Shown: one piece after another, positions 61,069 to 64,000 of the stretch
Position numbering within the stretch: the first letter of the stretch is position 1
Layout: the number at the start of each line of letters is the position of its first letter
DNA from: Botryococcus braunii
Lineage: Eukaryota > Chlorophyta > Trebouxiophyceae
Reading direction: 5' to 3'
Length of the DNA: 64,000 nucleotides
Assembly (NCBI GenBank): GCA_002005505.1
Contig: KV908501.1
Span: 186,367-250,366, forward strand
Notes under the pieces: generated by a model
What the model saw: only the letters and a program-made list of their open reading frames with translations
The model's database searches: none
What the model was told of the DNA's origin: nothing
Made by a program: the position numbers and the translations under genes

Positions 61069-61082
61069 GGTTATGGGCCCAC
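61069..61082 (+). promoter_or_regulatory. R4 primer binding site, initiator tRNA-Met anticodon arm
   Basis: GGTTATGGGCCCAC, identical to R1 and R2. The LTR end here does not contain the pairing GCCCATAACC seen in R1 and R2. Confidence 0.8.
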
Positions 61083-61134
61083 GTCTCTTCTGCTGGGGCA
61101 TGTAAAATGTATGACCTGGGCAAAGTATTCTGCT

Positions 61135-61659
61135 ATGGCGCGAAAGAGATCAACCGGACGCATGAGCACGGGCGGACGTAGACCTCCTCCACCTCCACCT
61201 CCTCCTCCAACATATAACGAGCGAAGAAAGACAGGAGGAGAGAAAGGACCACGGACGATTGAAGAACGAGCATTTCTGGTGAAGGACTTCGTCCACGAAG
61301 CTCACGGAAGGGGAGCACTCACGCCTCCTCGGTGGTTCCGAGAACGCTTTCCGATATATCCAGCTTATAAATTCACTGTGTGGGAAATCTCATTCATCAA
61401 CGGAGAGCCTGGATATCTAACACGAGCAATTTTTGAGAGGTGCTTACAGCAAACGGGCGGTCCGTCACACGAAATTTATTGGACAGAGAAGGCAGCCTAC
61501 GCAGCTATTGAGCTAGCTTTGAGCAGCCTGGGAGACGACTTCATTGATGGTCTAATTCTCTGTGGCGAGGGCGAATTCCACGTGGACGAGTGGGTCACAG
61601 AGGACGACAGTGAGGACGAGGACGGAGACTCCAGACTGTCAGAAAGGAGCGACAACTGA
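61135..61659 (+). CDS. R4 first ORF (174 aa), function unknown
   Basis: ATG at 61135 (MARKRSTGRMSTGGRR). A basic N-terminus, a run of nine to ten Pro, then a globular-looking body with aromatic residues (WFRERFPIYPAYKFTVWEISF) and a strongly acidic tail (TEDDSEDEDGD). Stops 15 bases before the gag ATG. It occupies the same place as the 326-aa ORF of R3 but shows no clear similarity by eye. Not a known copia protein. Confidence 0.6.
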   Translation: MARKRSTGRMSTGGRRPPPPPPPPPTYNERRKTGGEKGPRTIEERAFLVKDFVHEAHGRGALTPPRWFRERFPIYPAYKFTVWEISFINGEPGYLTRAIFERCLQQTGGPSHEIYWTEKAAYAAIELALSSLGDDFIDGLILCGEGEFHVDEWVTEDDSEDEDGDSRLSERSDN

Positions 61660-61674
61660 CCAGTTCCAAACAGC

Positions 61675-64000
61675 ATGAAGAAGAAGGGTACCAGCACCAG
61701 CTCTGAATCTAAGTCAGCAGGAGAGGAGTCCACATCAACTCCTACAAGGGAACCTTGCACTCCTAGCACATCAAGGGGGGAAGGAGACACCCTTCCCAAA
61801 GTCATTGCCACACAGGTCAAGGTACATATTAAACTGCAACGTAAAGGCCAGAACTTTGTGGTGTGGGACAATGCGTTCACTGCAGCAAACGATGCCAAGG
61901 GCTCTTTACCAGCCATCCAACAAGCTATGCCTGGGACTACCCATAATGCTGCAGCTTTGTTGTTACTGTATGAATCAGTTCCGGAAGACTGGTTGGGGGA
62001 GTTGTCAAGTAAACCATCGGCATATGATGCATATGTGTACATTTGTAGGAAGTTTGTGGGAGGCTACAATACTCAGGCCAATGCTGACTGGCTAAAGGAG
62101 ATGTCCCGTGGCATGAAACAAGGTGAAACCATTTCTCAATACGTCAATAGGATAATCAATCTGAAAGGTTGCTTGAAGAGAAATGGTCATGACCTCCTGG
62201 ATGGGCACGTGGCCACACAGATTGTGCAGGGCCTGCCAGCAGCTGCCAACCCCCCTGGACTACTGCCTACAGCCGTAGCTTATCCCTTGGACCAGCTGGC
62301 AGACCTCATTTCCACCACAGCAGAAGCAACGGGCTACGATGATGACCCAGATCTGCCTGCAGTGGTCATGACTGCACAACCAATGCTGGCTGCAGCAGTC
62401 CCTGCCCCTACTGCATGTGCTTTGACTCAGACCAGACAACCTGCAGACGCAGAGACCAAGGTGGAGGTACGTGGCACGTGCAACTACTGCCACAAAAAGG
62501 GGCACTTCTGGAGAGACTGCCGCAAGAGACAGAGGGACGCAGAAACCCAGAGGAATGTGGTAGCAGCAGTGCAGCAACTGGCAGGCATGTGGCCCCAAGG
62601 TCAGTTTCCTGGAGGACCGCAGCCCCCACCAGCAGTCCAGCATGTCTTCCCTGCAGCGGGAGCGTTCCCACTGCTGCACCCACCACCTGGTCCACCTTCT
62701 CCCCCACCTGAAGGTATGCCACACGTGGTATCCTATAATGTTCTCAAACCATGCAAGGGGAGAATTTCCAAACAGTCCTGGTTGGTAGACAGTGGAGCGT
62801 CAGTCCATCTTGTCAATGATCTGTCACTGCTACATGCTCCCACAGTTCATGCTGCTCCTATCCCTCTGCAGCTGGCCACGTCTGATGCAACAGGAGGAAT
62901 TACCGCCACTGGATCAATCTGCCTATTGAACCAGCAATCTATCCCGCTGTGGCTGCATCATGTCCAGTGTGTTCCCTCTGCAACGATGAACATCTTGTCT
63001 GTTTCTGCTGCCCTTCGTGATGGAGCTTGCTTTACCACAGACAGCATGGGTGCATTTACCACAGTCTCTGGCCCGAATGGCTGGAAGATGCCCATTAGAG
63101 CAGAAAAAGGTCTTTATTATGTACATGACTGCTTATCTGTTCCCCCAGTACAATGGTTGTTACCAGTGGCAGCTGCAGTGAAGAGAAAATCCAAGAAGAA
63201 CCTGCAGCATGATTGTGCGGAACGGTTTCTGTGGCACAGCAGAATGGGACATCCGGGTGAACTGTGGATGCAGCGCCTGAGCAATGAACAGCTGGTCACA
63301 GGCATTGATACCTCCCTGTCATCCTGTGAGAACTGTCCAAAGTATTGTGAAGCATGCATTGAGGGGAAGCACACCCGTCCTCCCTTTGGTGAAAGTTCCA
63401 GGCCTGCAATAAATCCTCTTGACAGAATCCATATTGACACTGTGGGCCCCATTTCACCAGCAGCCATCTCTGGGGAACGTTTTTGGGTGACTGTAGCTGA
63501 TGAGGCATCTGGATGGAAGGCTGTCCTACCAGTAAAGTCAAAGGATGTAATTGCCTCAGTTGTCAGGGACCTGATCCTATTTTGGCAGACAGAAAGAGGG
63601 ACCACTGTCAAATGCATTCGGTGTGACAGAGGCACAGAATTTATTAATTCAAGATTCAAGGAGTTCTGTGCATCTCAGGGCACTAAGCTGGAGATGTCTG
63701 CCCCCTACACTCCCCAGCAGAACGGGATAGCAGAGCGAGCCAACAGGACCTTGAAGGAGCGAACCAGAACCCTCCTCAATTTTGCTGGTGCCAGCCCAGT
63801 CATGTGGAAAGAGGCCCTAGAAACAGCCTGCATCCTCCTGAATATGGGACCCAGTACAGGCAGGCCTCTCACTCCTTGTGAATTATTCATGGGATACAAG
63901 CCAGATGTATCACTTCTTCGTACGTGGGGATGCCTGGCATTTGTGCATGTGCCCGATCAGCAGAGGGGGGTATTTGCACCAAAGGCTGTGCCTGGCATGT
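61675..64000 (+). CDS. gag-pol: R4 gag-pol polyprotein (3' partial)
   Basis: ATG at 61675; 775 codons open to the window end without a stop. Gag with a conserved helical region (NADWLKEMSRGMKQGETISQ, about residues 140-160), zinc knuckle C-x2-C-x4-H-x4-C at 269-282, Pro/Gln-rich linker, protease (WLVDSGASVH, Asp 372), GAG-pre-integrase (LWHSRMGHPG, C-x2-C), integrase core (HIDTVGPIS Asp, CDRGTEF Asp, PQQNGIAE Glu, about 585-690). Reverse transcriptase is beyond the window. Closest in the window to R2 by eye. No disabling change visible. Confidence 0.93.
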   Translation, partial: MKKKGTSTSSESKSAGEESTSTPTREPCTPSTSRGEGDTLPKVIATQVKVHIKLQRKGQNFVVWDNAFTAANDAKGSLPAIQQAMPGTTHNAAALLLLYESVPEDWLGELSSKPSAYDAYVYICRKFVGGYNTQANADWLKEMSRGMKQGETISQYVNRIINLKGCLKRNGHDLLDGHVATQIVQGLPAAANPPGLLPTAVAYPLDQLADLISTTAEATGYDDDPDLPAVVMTAQPMLAAAVPAPTACALTQTRQPADAETKVEVRGTCNYCHKKGHFWRDCRKRQRDAETQRNVVAAVQQLAGMWPQGQFPGGPQPPPAVQHVFPAAGAFPLLHPPPGPPSPPPEGMPHVVSYNVLKPCKGRISKQSWLVDSGASVHLVNDLSLLHAPTVHAAPIPLQLATSDATGGITATGSICLLNQQSIPLWLHHVQCVPSATMNILSVSAALRDGACFTTDSMGAFTTVSGPNGWKMPIRAEKGLYYVHDCLSVPPVQWLLPVAAAVKRKSKKNLQHDCAERFLWHSRMGHPGELWMQRLSNEQLVTGIDTSLSSCENCPKYCEACIEGKHTRPPFGESSRPAINPLDRIHIDTVGPISPAAISGERFWVTVADEASGWKAVLPVKSKDVIASVVRDLILFWQTERGTTVKCIRCDRGTEFINSRFKEFCASQGTKLEMSAPYTPQQNGIAERANRTLKERTRTLLNFAGASPVMWKEALETACILLNMGPSTGRPLTPCELFMGYKPDVSLLRTWGCLAFVHVPDQQRGVFAPKAVPGM

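Larger units (their letters stand above)
60340..64000 (+). mobile_element. R4: copia LTR retrotransposon (5' part, runs off the window)
   Basis: Begins TGTTATAATAG exactly where the PLV-B right TIR loses its match to the left TIR. 5' LTR, primer site, an extra ORF and an open gag-pol frame are visible; the 3' LTR is outside, so the target duplication and LTR identity are unknown. Confidence 0.88.

Overview
The window is eukaryotic nuclear DNA, probably from a unicellular alga. That is an inference from the pairing of polinton-like viruses (PLVs) with chromodomain gypsy and copia retrotransposons; no host housekeeping gene is present to name a species. The content is almost entirely mobile: two related endogenous PLVs, five copia-like or non-autonomous LTR elements (called R1 to R5 here), one Ty3/gypsy element, and satellite DNA.

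Layout. 1-3372: 3' end of a gypsy chromovirus that lies inside the fibre gene of PLV-A. 3372-13959: right part of PLV-A (S74 fibre pseudogene, lipase, basic repeat protein, A32-type packaging ATPase, small conserved genes, MCP, 49-aa gene, minor capsid, terminal repeats). 13960-14573: satellite. 14574-20622: a C2H2 zinc-finger gene split by R5, a non-autonomous LTR element. 20623-22512: palindrome, TACGTA-type tandem repeats and a 30-bp minisatellite. 22513-60339: PLV-B with terminal inverted repeats of about 490 bp. It is split by R1 (23283-29162, in the tyrosine recombinase gene), R2 (32687-39700, in the polymerase-helicase gene) and R3 (44912-53152, in the S74 fibre gene), and cut at its right TIR by R4 (60340 to beyond the window). 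Without the three internal insertions PLV-B is about 16.7 kb, a normal PLV size. The MCP, minor capsid, ATPase, lipase and most small genes stay open in both copies, while fibre, recombinase, polymerase and other genes carry stops, frameshifts or insertions.

How it fits together. PLV-B carries a full set for integration (tyrosine recombinase), replication (family A-like polymerase plus SF3 helicase) and packaging and capsid formation (ATPase, MCP, minor capsid), with a lipase and a phage-like self-processing fibre. LTR pairs of R1, R2 and R3 differ at only a few positions, so the retrotransposons arrived recently and broke viral genes.

The most unusual signal is inside the LTRs. All five R elements carry an internal duplication of the leader. 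The upstream copy is followed directly by a GTA(A/C) splice-donor-like sequence, and the PBS-proximal copy ends in CAG|G. In R3 the upstream copy is interrupted by three GT-AG introns that are cleanly absent from the downstream copy. This implies a spliced leader RNA that was reverse transcribed and joined to an unspliced LTR. R1, R2 and R4 also have primer binding sites complementary to the anticodon arm, not the 3' end, of initiator tRNA-Met, as in Drosophila copia.
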